Source of the DNA: Deltaproteobacteria bacterium
GTDB taxonomy: Bacteria > Desulfobacterota > DSM-4660 > Desulfatiglandales > HGW-15
Length of the DNA stretch: 6,638 bases
Reading direction: 5' to 3'
Assembly: GCA_016929815.1 (NCBI GenBank)
Contig: JAFGIC010000530.1
Span: 1-6,638 of the forward strand
The notes below the pieces were generated by a model. It saw only the letters and a program-made list of their open reading frames with translations. It was not told the DNA's origin and ran no database searches. Made by a program: the position numbers and the translations under genes. The first letter of the stretch is position 1. Each line of letters opens with the position of its first letter. This document shows, piece by piece, positions 1 through 6,437 of the stretch.

Positions 1-151
1 ATCATGCATATATCTACCTTTCCCCTGAGATTATATCCGGGATAAAACATCTATCTACAGAACTCCCGATTGAATCATGTCAAGTATTCTTATTTTTGAG
101 ATTAATAATTATTAGTGTTTTAAATGGATTAGCTAATGCTATTTTACTGTC

Positions 152-174
152 GCGCATAGCGCCTTATTTTTTTT
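152..174 (+). terminator. Weak possible terminator of an upstream gene
   Basis: GCGC (152-155) and GCGC (159-162) can pair around a 3-nt loop and are followed by CTTA and eight T (167-174). The stem is only 4 bp. An alternative pairing of GCTAT (138-142) with ATAGC (156-160) is also possible. It could end a plus-strand transcript entering from the left edge, but no coding sequence is visible there, so this is a tentative call based on the T-tract. Confidence 0.3.
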
Positions 175-202
175 AGAGAAAATTTTTGGATGAAATAACA
201 TC

Positions 203-299
203 GCTTTATCCTGCCTGAAACTAACATTTTTATAGTCTATAGTTGGCACGATAATTGAAGTACAGTCAAAATTGTTGCTTTTTATTCCTGCCGGAAACT
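203..299. repeat. Paired imperfect direct repeat flanking the promoter candidate
   Basis: CCTGCCTGAAACT at 210-222 and CCTGCCGGAAACT at 287-299 match at 12 of 13 positions and lie exactly 77 bp apart. Both are preceded by GCTTT (203-207 and 277-281) and a short AT stretch, so the similarity runs over more than 20 bp with small indels. The copies lie either side of the sigma-54-like element at 244-259. That arrangement suits a paired regulator-binding site, but no regulator can be named and the region is AT-rich enough for some chance similarity. Confidence 0.45.
244..259 (+). promoter_or_regulatory. Candidate sigma-54 (-24/-12) promoter for the kinase operon
   Basis: TGGCACG (244-250), four bases, then TTGAA (255-259) fits the RpoN consensus TGGCACG-N4-TTGCA. 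The -24 half is perfect and the spacing is correct, with a single change at the conserved -12 position (A instead of C). It lies about 155 bp upstream of the kinase ATG on the correct strand, giving a predicted leader of roughly 140 nt. The -12 mismatch and the lack of an identified enhancer-binding protein keep this a candidate. Confidence 0.45.
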
Positions 300-413
300 T
301 AATTTACAGGATTTCGGAGGATAGCTTAAGGGTTATTTAAATTCGGATGGATCTTGGATGCTGTTTTCTAAAAATTATAACATTCATGTGTATTATTGAA
401 CTTGGGGCAGGCT

Positions 414-2540
414 ATGCTGGAATCCGATACATTCTCAGGGAATGTGCTTAAAAAAGAATGGGTAAAAGACCGTCTTGCCATTGAAGAGGCCCTGGCTGAA
501 ATCTCAAGGATATTTCTTTCTCCTGATTGCGCTGATCTTGATCATGTGATGGAAATATTAGGGAAGGCCGCTTCAGTAAACCGCACCTATATCGTCAGAT
601 TTTCGGACGATACAGAAAAGGTCCATTTCGCCAATGAATGGTGTGACAGGCCCGATGCCTTTTCCTTGAAGAATCGCAACCTTGATAATGCATCTCTTTT
701 CCCCCCTTCATTTACCAATAAGCTTGTTTTTAATGAAGTTCTCATGATTCCCGATGTTGACGCATTGCCCCCGGAATATACAAGGGAAAAAGAGATGCTG
801 CAGTCCAGGGATGTGTCTTCCATTCTGGTGATACCGGTTTCCCTGTCTTCCGGACTGCTTACAGGTGCAATCGGGTTTGAAAATACGAGGGAGTGCAGGG
901 AGTGGCTGGGAGAGGAAGTCCAGACACTGAAGGTTATTTCCGGGATGATAAGAATTTACTGGGAGCGCTGTGAGATTTTTAACGCCCTTAGAATTAGTGA
1001 AGAAAAATACCGGGAACTCTATGAAGAGGTAAAAAAGACCGAAGCCGTCTATCGCTCTCTTATAAATTCCTCAGCAGATGCCATAGTCATGTCGGGTATG
1101 GATGGTGAAATTTTATATGTTAATCCATCGTTTGTGTCATTGTTCGGATGGAGTATCGATGAGATGAATCTTGATACAACCTCATTTATCCCTGCGGCCG
1201 AGAAATATTTTTATAAAAGGCTTGTGGAGGACACAGCTAAAAAAGGGACCCAGTGCCGGAACCATGAGACTAGGCGACGCACAAAAGACGGCAGGTCGAT
1301 AGATGTGAGTCTAAGCGTCTCACGCTATGATGATCACGAAGGCATGCCCGCCGGGATGCTGTATATATATCGCGATATCTCCGAAAGAAAACAACTGGAG
1401 GCTCAGCTTGTGCAGGCTCAGAAGATGGAAGCGGTAGGCACGCTTGCCGGAGGTATTGCGCATGATTTCAACAATAATCTCCAGGGTATATTTACCTCTA
1501 TTGAAATCATGTTAATGGGAAAGGATAAGGATCATCCGGATTATGAAAAATTGAAGACTATAGAGAGATCCGCAGAGAGGGCGAGCAATCTTACGAAACG
1601 CCTTCTTGTCTTTGGAAGAAAGATGGAAAATAGATTTGAACCGGTTGACCTTAACAATGAAGTCAGGCAGGTGGCCGATATCCTGGAGAGAACAATACCC
1701 AAGATGATCAGCATTTTTTTAGACCTTGATCAGGGAATCAGGATGATAAATGCCGATCCGGGCCAGCTCGAGCAGATTATGATGAATCTGGGAGTAAATG
1801 CGAGAGACGCTATGCCGGATGGCGGGATGCTTTCCTTTAAATCTGAGGAGATTTTCCTGGACGATAAATATTGTTCCGCTCATCCGTCCAGTAAAAAGGG
1901 AGATTATGTCCTCCTTTCAGTGTCAGATAACGGTTGCGGCATGAGCAAAGAGGTGCTTAATCATATATTCGAGCCGTTTTTTACAACCAAGAAGAAAGGG
2001 AAGGGCACAGGTCTCGGTTTATCAATGGTTTACGGTATAGTAAAGGATCACGGAGGGAGCATAATATGCGAGAGCGCACCAGGAAAAGGAACAACGTTTA
2101 AGATCTTTTTCCCGGTTGCCGAGTTCACCGATAAAAAGGAGTCCGAAATTGAGCCGGAGAGATCAATCATTGGGAATAATAAGACGATTTTACTCGTGGA
2201 CGATGAAGAAACAAACAGGGATCTCGGCAAAGAGATCCTTGAAGGGTTCGGTTACAGGACAATTACAGCCGTCGATGGGGAGAGCGCCATTGATTGCTAT
2301 ATGAAAAACAAGGACAGCATAGACCTTATCGTCCTGGACCTCATAATGCCCGGAATGGGTGGCTCGATATGCCTTGAAAAGATCATCAGGTTCGATCCTG
2401 ATGCGAAGGTTATTATAGCAAGCGGTTTTACATCGGATAAACCGATGTCGGATACATTGAAAAAGGATGCAAAGGATTTTATAACCAAACCCTATAACAT
2501 GAAAAAGATGCACGAGGTTATTCAAAGGGTTTTATCTTAA
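414..2540 (+). CDS. Soluble hybrid histidine kinase, GAF-PAS-HisKA-HATPase-REC
   Basis: This is a two-component hybrid sensor kinase of 708 residues, numbered from ATG 414. In order it has a GAF-like domain (about 23-190), a short coiled linker, a PAS domain (about 211-328), HisKA with the H-box AGGIAHDFNN (His350), HATPase_c with the N-box NLGVNARDA, G1 DNGCGM (505-510), FEPFFTTK and G2 GKGTGLGLS, and a receiver domain (about 590-706). The receiver keeps an acidic pair (Asp596, Asp597), phospho-acceptor Asp642 in VLDLIMPG, Ser670 and Lys692 in TKPY. All catalytic motifs are intact, so it should be active. No signal peptide or membrane helix is seen, so it should sense in the cytoplasm. There is no HPt domain, and the output partner is unknown. 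A TTG at 396 is an in-frame alternative start; ATG 414 is preferred because GGGG (404-407) lies 6 nt upstream, while the TTG has no SD. The CheD-HDOD gene follows after 28 bp, probably in one operon. The ligand cannot be inferred. Confidence 0.93.
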   Translation: MLESDTFSGNVLKKEWVKDRLAIEEALAEISRIFLSPDCADLDHVMEILGKAASVNRTYIVRFSDDTEKVHFANEWCDRPDAFSLKNRNLDNASLFPPSFTNKLVFNEVLMIPDVDALPPEYTREKEMLQSRDVSSILVIPVSLSSGLLTGAIGFENTRECREWLGEEVQTLKVISGMIRIYWERCEIFNALRISEEKYRELYEEVKKTEAVYRSLINSSADAIVMSGMDGEILYVNPSFVSLFGWSIDEMNLDTTSFIPAAEKYFYKRLVEDTAKKGTQCRNHETRRRTKDGRSIDVSLSVSRYDDHEGMPAGMLYIYRDISERKQLEAQLVQAQKMEAVGTLAGGIAHDFNNNLQGIFTSIEIMLMGKDKDHPDYEKLKTIERSAERASNLTKRLLVFGRKMENRFEPVDLNNEVRQVADILERTIPKMISIFLDLDQGIRMINADPGQLEQIMMNLGVNARDAMPDGGMLSFKSEEIFLDDKYCSAHPSSKKGDYVLLSVSDNGCGMSKEVLNHIFEPFFTTKKKGKGTGLGLSMVYGIVKDHGGSIICESAPGKGTTFKIFFPVAEFTDKKESEIEPERSIIGNNKTILLVDDEETNRDLGKEILEGFGYRTITAVDGESAIDCYMKNKDSIDLIVLDLIMPGMGGSICLEKIIRFDPDAKVIIASGFTSDKPMSDTLKKDAKDFITKPYNMKKMHEVIQRVLS

Positions 2541-2568
2541 AATTCCCCTTGGAAGGATTTTATTAAGC

Positions 2569-3918
2569 ATGAATGCCGGAACAAATCATATGAAGAACCC
2601 TGTCCCGCCGGGATATTCCGTAATCAGCGGCAGGAGTAATCAAACGCTGAACGCCTATCTGGGCACATGCGTCGGCGTTGCGTTGTGCGATCATAAGGCG
2701 GATGTGGGGGGGCTTATCCATATCATACTCCCGGAACCCACAGGCAACAACAGCCAAGAGAACCCTGAAAATTACGCCGCCACAGGATTGCCCATTTTTA
2801 TTGACTCAATTATGAGAAAAGGCGCCGCCAGGGAAAGGCTTGAGGCAACCGTTGCGGGAGGCGCGCTTGTCGGGCCCCTGTCGGAACTTGACATGGAGCT
2901 TGATATCGGGGGGAAAACCATTGATATCGTAGAAAAGATACTGGACGCACAAAAAATACATATAAAAAGTATGGAGACCGGAGGGCTTTTCAGTTGCAAA
3001 CTGGGGTTGAATCTATTTAACTGGGAAAGCCGAATAGACCCTATAGGTATGCCTTCGGCTGATGATGAGAGAGAACTGGAAAGGCCTTCAAGAGACCAAC
3101 TTGCAAAAACGATAGAGAACATAAGGGCGGTTCCCCAGGTGCTTTTGAAGGCCATCAGGATGATACAGGATGAAAAAAGCGATATCTCTGCGGTAGCCAG
3201 GGAGATGAGACAGGATCAGGTAATATGCTCCAGGGTCTTAAGGATCTGTAATTCCGCCTATTTTGGAAGGAAAATCGCTGTTGACTCGATAGACAGGGCG
3301 TTGATCCTTATGGGTGAGAGACAGGTTCTCAGATTAATGCTTTCATCCGCATTTGAAGATTTTTTTTCAAAAAATGCCCGTGGATATTCCCTTTGCAAGG
3401 GGGGTCTTTTTTATCACGCGGCTGGAACAGCCATGATATGCGAAAGGCTGGCCGGTTTAACCGGAATAATTGCGCCGGACAGGGCATACACCGCAGGCCT
3501 CCTGCATGATATCGGGAAGGTTGTTTTGGATCAGTACACGGGTAATGCCTTTCCTTTTTTCTACAGGCGCACCCAGATTGAGGGAGATGAGCTCACTGCA
3601 GTGGAACGTGATGTCTTCGGAGTAAGCCATGACGAGGTAGGTGAAATGCTGGCCAGACAATGGGGCCTGCCTGATTCAATTACGGATGTTATAAGGCATC
3701 ATCATTATCCCGAAAATGCATCTGTAAGTGTTGAGCTTGTTCACCTGGTATATCTGGCCGATCTTATTATGTCCAGGGTCATGGTCGGACAGGAGCTGGA
3801 AAGAATCGATACGTCAAGTCTCGCATCGCGTCTTGAAAGAATAGGGTTCAGGAAGGATCAGTTTGCCGGTCTGATTGATAATATTCCATCTAACTTATTT
3901 GATGTGCAATATCATTAA
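2569..3918 (+). CDS. CheD-HDOD fusion protein
   Basis: This 449-residue protein has two signalling domains. The N-terminal part (about 10-155) resembles CheD, the chemoreceptor glutamine deamidase. It has LGTCVGVALCD with Cys34 and GGLIHIILP with His51; the 17-residue Cys-to-His spacing equals that of the catalytic pair in Thermotoga maritima CheD. The VAGGAL (95-100) and IGGKTIDIVEKIL segments also suit the CheD fold. The catalytic threonine, six residues before Cys in that enzyme, appears to be Asn28 here. The C-terminal part (about 165-400) is an HDOD domain, with VPQVLLKAI, SRVLRICNSAYFG, an LLHDIGK motif (His313, Asp314) and HHH at 377-379. HDOD domains occur in bacterial signalling proteins, and many have lost the metal site; here HD is still present but the whole ligand set cannot be confirmed. 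GGAAGG (2551-2556) lies 12 nt upstream of the ATG, a slightly long spacing. It follows the hybrid kinase by 28 bp and is probably co-transcribed with it. The target of deamidation is unknown: no receptor or other che gene is in the window. Confidence 0.88.
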   Translation: MNAGTNHMKNPVPPGYSVISGRSNQTLNAYLGTCVGVALCDHKADVGGLIHIILPEPTGNNSQENPENYAATGLPIFIDSIMRKGAARERLEATVAGGALVGPLSELDMELDIGGKTIDIVEKILDAQKIHIKSMETGGLFSCKLGLNLFNWESRIDPIGMPSADDERELERPSRDQLAKTIENIRAVPQVLLKAIRMIQDEKSDISAVAREMRQDQVICSRVLRICNSAYFGRKIAVDSIDRALILMGERQVLRLMLSSAFEDFFSKNARGYSLCKGGLFYHAAGTAMICERLAGLTGIIAPDRAYTAGLLHDIGKVVLDQYTGNAFPFFYRRTQIEGDELTAVERDVFGVSHDEVGEMLARQWGLPDSITDVIRHHHYPENASVSVELVHLVYLADLIMSRVMVGQELERIDTSSLASRLERIGFRKDQFAGLIDNIPSNLFDVQYH

Positions 3919-4427
3919 CTCCATGGAGTAAGCAGTCCGAATTTTTCCGCAAACCCCTTTGAACGGGTTCTTCTCTCTTTTCTCAGCCTTGAACGTTCAG
4001 GCGCTGTTTCATGCAGTTTTATTTCGTGCTCCGATTCGGGGATAACAGGCGGCACAGGGTGGGGGGTGCCTTCATTGTCAAGGGCGACAAAGGTCAGAAA
4101 TGCGGTTGCTCCTACAAACCTCTCGCCTGTCTGGAGGTCTTCACCCATTACCTTGACAAACACCTCCATAGATGTGTTATGGGTCCATGTGACAAATGAT
4201 TCCAGGTGTATGGCCTGCCCCACCCTGAGCGGACGAATAAAATCAACAGAGTCTGTTGATGCCGTAACAACGGCCATCCGGGAATGCCTCATGGCGGAGA
4301 GTCCTGCAATATCGTCTATATAGGACATGACCCTGCCTCCGAAGATCGTTCCCAGATTGTTGGCATCAGGCGGACTGATAATGGCCGATTTTATAGCCAG
4401 TGATTCCTTTATCCTTTTGGCTTCCAT
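3915..4427 (-). CDS. Acyl-CoA thioesterase, YkhA/YciA hotdog family
   Basis: This 170-residue cytoplasmic hotdog-fold enzyme should hydrolyse acyl-CoA to free fatty acid and CoA. Numbered from ATG 4427, it has N24-LGTIFGGRVMSYID-D39, matching the helix that carries the catalytic Asp in YciA-type enzymes (Asp38 here), then VTASTDSVDFIRPLRVG and ESFVTWTHNTSMEVFVKV. These closely resemble Bacillus YkhA and the BACH family. Substrate chain length cannot be read. After about residue 125 the tail is charged and rich in Arg and Lys (ERSRLRKERRTRSKG). ATG 4427 is chosen because GGGAGGAG lies 8 nt upstream; an in-frame TTG at 4445 overlaps that site and is unlikely to be the start. The stop codon overlaps the stop of the convergent CheD-HDOD gene. 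A terminator hairpin lies just upstream, so expression needs read-through from the SurA-like gene or a promoter that was not seen. Confidence 0.9.
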   Translation of the reverse strand: MEAKRIKESLAIKSAIISPPDANNLGTIFGGRVMSYIDDIAGLSAMRHSRMAVVTASTDSVDFIRPLRVGQAIHLESFVTWTHNTSMEVFVKVMGEDLQTGERFVGATAFLTFVALDNEGTPHPVPPVIPESEHEIKLHETAPERSRLRKERRTRSKGFAEKFGLLTPWS

Positions 4428-4442
4428 GTTCTTAGCTCCTCC

Positions 4443-4478
4443 CAAAATAAAATACCCCGCCGCAATGCAGCGGGGTAT
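4443..4478 (-). terminator. Intrinsic terminator after the SurA-like gene, abutting the thioesterase RBS
   Basis: ATACCCCGC (4452-4460) pairs perfectly with GCGGGGTAT (4470-4478) around a 9-nt loop, giving a 9-bp GC-rich stem. Read on the minus strand it is followed by a T-rich run (TTTATTTT, 4444-4451), the signature of Rho-independent termination. It begins about 33 nt after the stop of the SurA-like gene. The T-tract runs directly into the GGGAGGAG of the thioesterase, so it may also act on that gene's leader. Confidence 0.82.
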
Positions 4479-4510
4479 AAGACCCCTTTTTAAGGAATAT
4501 ATATAAAATC

Positions 4511-5158
4511 TTACTTCATCAGGACTTCCACCTTTGCCTTGCTTTTTAACTCAGTATAAAACTGGTTATATGAATCTGCAAGCTTCTGCAGTTTCAATTT
4601 TCTTTCGATCTCATCCCTGGCTTCTTCCAGTGTTACATCTTTATATGTATCTTTGTTATCTTTATAATATGCTGATATTTCCTTGTCTGTAACGGAAGGC
4701 TGAAACTTTTCATTGATCAGGTGTTTGATGGCAAGATTTCTTTTTATCTCCGACTTACGAATTTCTTCATCCTTATTGGCATTTTTCAGAGAGTCCTGAT
4801 ATTCCTCCGGTGTTGAGAATTTGCTCTTCTCAGCGTCTAATTTCTCGTTTATTTCATCTTCAGGCACTACTATATTGATTTTTTCACATTCCTGGTAAAG
4901 CAGTTCGTTCCTTATGATATTGTCAAGGACCTTCTGTACCTTGGCCTTTAAATCATCCTCGGTCAAAGACTTTCCCGCCTCTTTATTGAGTTCATTTGTC
5001 AACTCTCTCTGGAACTGTCCCTGGCTGATAAACTTACCGTTGATATTCAGTACATTCTGATTGACCTCTGTATTTTCCTGCGCCGATACCTGGATGCCTC
5101 CAAATACCATTGCCAAACAGGTTATTGTTAATATTGTGGTTATAAGCCCGCGTTTCAT
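4511..5158 (-). CDS. Secreted SurA-N-like chaperone lacking a PPIase domain
   Basis: This 215-residue protein has a signal peptide (MKRG, a hydrophobic stretch to about 22, and likely cleavage after VSA at 24-26), so it should be periplasmic. The mature part matches the SurA N-terminal chaperone fold: VLNINGKFISQGQFQREL (36-53), then helices with VLDNIIRNELLYQE (77-90) and VTDKEISAYYKDNKDTYK (156-173). In SurA, PrsA and PpiC proteins a parvulin PPIase domain of about 90-100 residues normally follows that last helix. Here the chain goes straight to VTLEEARDEIERKLKLQ (175-191), the C-terminal helix that normally closes the fold after the PPIase. It is therefore probably a chaperone without prolyl isomerase activity, possibly assisting secreted or outer-membrane proteins; clients are unknown. 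Cys14 lacks a proper lipobox. The start is supported by AAGGAG with about 7 nt spacing. It ends at a strong terminator. Confidence 0.82.
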   Translation of the reverse strand: MKRGLITTILTITCLAMVFGGIQVSAQENTEVNQNVLNINGKFISQGQFQRELTNELNKEAGKSLTEDDLKAKVQKVLDNIIRNELLYQECEKINIVVPEDEINEKLDAEKSKFSTPEEYQDSLKNANKDEEIRKSEIKRNLAIKHLINEKFQPSVTDKEISAYYKDNKDTYKDVTLEEARDEIERKLKLQKLADSYNQFYTELKSKAKVEVLMK

Positions 5159-5180
5159 AATTGATCTCCTTTTTTAATTA

Positions 5181-5210
5181 ATTAAAACATGTTTATCCAA
5201 TTTAAAACAA
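5181..5210 (-). promoter_or_regulatory. Possible sigma-70 promoter for the SurA-like gene
   Basis: On the minus strand TTGTTT (5205-5210) is followed after 18 bp by TTTAAT (5181-5186), which matches five of six -10 consensus positions. The -35 matches only three. The start of transcription would fall just before the AAGGAG ribosome site, leaving a short leader. The surrounding sequence is very AT-rich, so chance matches are easy. Confidence 0.3.
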
Positions 5211-5523
5211 ATAAACATACCCTTAAAACATCCGCATCTTCATTTTAAAACTGTTACAGAAACGGAATGTCTTTTACTTTTTCCCCCGCACAGGCCTCGT
5301 CAATCGGAACATCTCAGAATTTTACAGGTTTCAAAAGATTCATTTCAACAGCCCCAGGTGCAACATTCGGGTGATTGGCAGCTATTTTATATAACTTTGT
5401 ATGAGGGTTGTAGTTACATCGGCATAACAGAGAAAAAGATAAAATTTGACTGCCCCACCCCAAGATTGTTATATTTAATTGGATTTTTTGCTGTTGGCAA
5501 GAAGAAAATTAAAATATTATTAC

Positions 5524-5566
5524 GGGACCGTAATGAACTAATAATCTAAAACGGTCTTATTTTTTT
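5524..5566 (+). terminator. Terminator-like hairpin just before the KptA-like gene
   Basis: GACCGT (5526-5531) pairs with ACGGTC (5551-5556), extendable by two G-U pairs (5524-5525 with 5557-5558), around a 19-nt AT-rich loop. A T-rich run, TTATTTTTTT (5557-5566), follows. It could end a small plus-strand transcript from the intergenic region or attenuate transcription into the gene that starts 8 nt further on. The stem is short and the loop large, so stability is uncertain. Confidence 0.42.
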
Positions 5567-5573
5567 CGGTGTC

Positions 5574-6344
5574 ATGCTTATGTCCAGGAGAAACAGGTTT
5601 AAGTCCGGCAATCTCAGTCACATGCTCGTATATATCCTGGGATACAGGCCCTTTGAGTTCGGGGTTGTCCCTGATGAGGAAGGTTTTGTTAAATACAAAG
5701 ACCTGATCCGGGCGCTTAATGAAGAACCGGGATGGGGTTATGTCAGACAGGGAAGCATTAACGAGGTGCTTATGGGGGAGGACCGCTTCCTTTTTGAGGC
5801 TATTGAAGGAAAGATAAGAACCATAGAGAGACGATGGACCTTCAATAATGAAGTGGGATTATCCGAAATTCCTTTAAAAATCTTATTTCTTGGCATAAGA
5901 GGAAAGGCGCACCCCATTGCAATGGATAAGGGGCTGAGACCGGTTGAGGGATTGCATTATATCCTTTCGTCCGACAGGGAGATGGCAGAAAGGATAGGGA
6001 GGCGCCGTGATCCTGATCCTGTCATACTCGAGATAATGGCGGAGGCTGCACTAAGGGAGGGGCTTGATATCCGAAGGTTCGGAGACCTGTTTCTTGTAAA
6101 GGAGGTGCCTGTAAGGTTTATAGCAGGTCCTCCTGTTCCTAAAAGAGTGATAAAGGCAAGGGCGGAAAAGGATGCTAAAAAGAGGGAACAGGAGATAGTT
6201 CCGGGATTTCAGGGAGGCACATTCCTCCTTGATATTGAAAAGGCGCCGGCCCAGTACCGGAGGGATAAAGGCGGCAAAAAGAAACGGACCTGGAAGGAGG
6301 ATGCCAGGAAGGAAAGGAAAAGGATGAGGTCGAACCCGTGGTGA
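5574..6344 (+). CDS. KptA/Tpt1-like protein with degenerate active site
   Basis: This 256-residue protein follows the layout of the RNA 2'-phosphotransferase family (KptA in bacteria, Tpt1 in eukaryotes), which transfers an RNA 2'-phosphate to NAD+. The N-terminal lobe has LSHMLVYILGYRP (14-26), PDEEGFVKYKDLIRAL and GKIRTIERRW (79-88). The NAD-binding lobe has LKILFLGI (101-108), GLRPVEGLHYILSSDREMA (120-138) and a closing VKEVPVRFI. Active members carry LRH, IRxxQGHS, LYHGT and RxHVHLS at these places. Here LRH reads LGY (Gly23, Tyr24), QGHS reads ERRW, HG reads LG, and the second catalytic Arg aligns with Gly126. Only Arg82 of the Arg-His-Arg-Arg tetrad seems kept, so canonical catalysis is doubtful. 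From about residue 189 a Lys/Arg-rich tail is added, possibly for nucleic acid binding. No good SD precedes ATG 5574 or the in-frame ATG 5580, so the exact start is uncertain. Family membership is fairly secure, function is not, and for that reason no symbol is given. Confidence 0.75.
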   Translation: MLMSRRNRFKSGNLSHMLVYILGYRPFEFGVVPDEEGFVKYKDLIRALNEEPGWGYVRQGSINEVLMGEDRFLFEAIEGKIRTIERRWTFNNEVGLSEIPLKILFLGIRGKAHPIAMDKGLRPVEGLHYILSSDREMAERIGRRRDPDPVILEIMAEAALREGLDIRRFGDLFLVKEVPVRFIAGPPVPKRVIKARAEKDAKKREQEIVPGFQGGTFLLDIEKAPAQYRRDKGGKKKRTWKEDARKERKRMRSNPW

Positions 6345-6406
6345 CGGTTAAATTTGATTCTACGGCGAATTACTTAAAAAAATTATAGAGCCCTATGAAA
6401 AGGCAA

Positions 6407-6429
6407 AACAGACTCTGTCTGTTATTTTT
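6407..6429. terminator. Bidirectional intrinsic terminator between convergent genes
   Basis: AACAGAC (6407-6413) pairs perfectly with GTCTGTT (6417-6423) around a TCT loop. The plus strand continues ATTTTTATT, and the minus strand continues TTTTGCCTTTT, so it can serve both the KptA-like gene (stop at 6344) and the MtaB-like gene, whose stop lies at 6438-6440. The location between two convergent 3' ends strongly supports the call. Confidence 0.75.
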
Positions 6430-6437
6430 ATTGTTAA

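Larger units (their letters stand above)
1..413. other. AT-rich non-coding region upstream of the kinase
   Basis: No convincing gene is present on either strand. The region holds the weak terminator, repeat pair and promoter candidate listed separately. An SD-like GGAGG at 316-320 has no start codon at a usable distance. The kinase reading frame opens only after an in-frame TAA at 378-380, so the kinase cannot extend further upstream. Confidence 0.7.
5159..5573. other. Divergent intergenic region of 415 bp
   Basis: This gap separates the SurA-like gene (leftward) from the KptA-like gene (rightward). It contains the possible SurA-like promoter, a few promoter-like pairs on the plus strand (for example TTGGCA at 5494-5499 with TATTAT at 5515-5520, spacer only 15 bp) and the terminator-like hairpin near 5526-5566. 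A GTG-started frame at 5358-5549 has no SD or recognisable family and is not called as a gene. A small RNA ending at the hairpin is possible but unproven. Confidence 0.5.

Noticed and set aside
347..451. 34-codon ATG frame overlapping the kinase start, as a possible leader peptide
   Set aside because: The only nearby SD-like GGAGG (316-320) is too far from the ATG, and the frame overlaps the kinase coding sequence out of frame.
2190..2525. Minus-strand 111-codon frame opposite the receiver domain
   Set aside because: The plus strand encodes an intact receiver with all key residues; the antisense frame has no family features.
3918..3929. Palindrome ACTCCATGGAGT as an operator or terminator
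   Set aside because: It lies within the thioesterase coding end, lacks a T-tract and is short enough to be chance.
4011..4323. Plus-strand reading frames inside the thioesterase gene
   Set aside because: They are antisense shadows of a clearly conserved hotdog thioesterase.
5105..5158. Lipoprotein signal (Cys14) in the SurA-like protein
   Set aside because: The residues before Cys14 (TIT) do not form a lipobox and an AxA-like cleavage site (VSA) lies further on, so a type I signal peptide fits better.
5358..5549. Plus-strand 63-codon reading frame with a GTG start in the intergenic region
   Set aside because: No ribosome site, no recognisable family, lies in AT-rich sequence and its stop falls inside the terminator-like hairpin. 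Kept only as part of the intergenic description.
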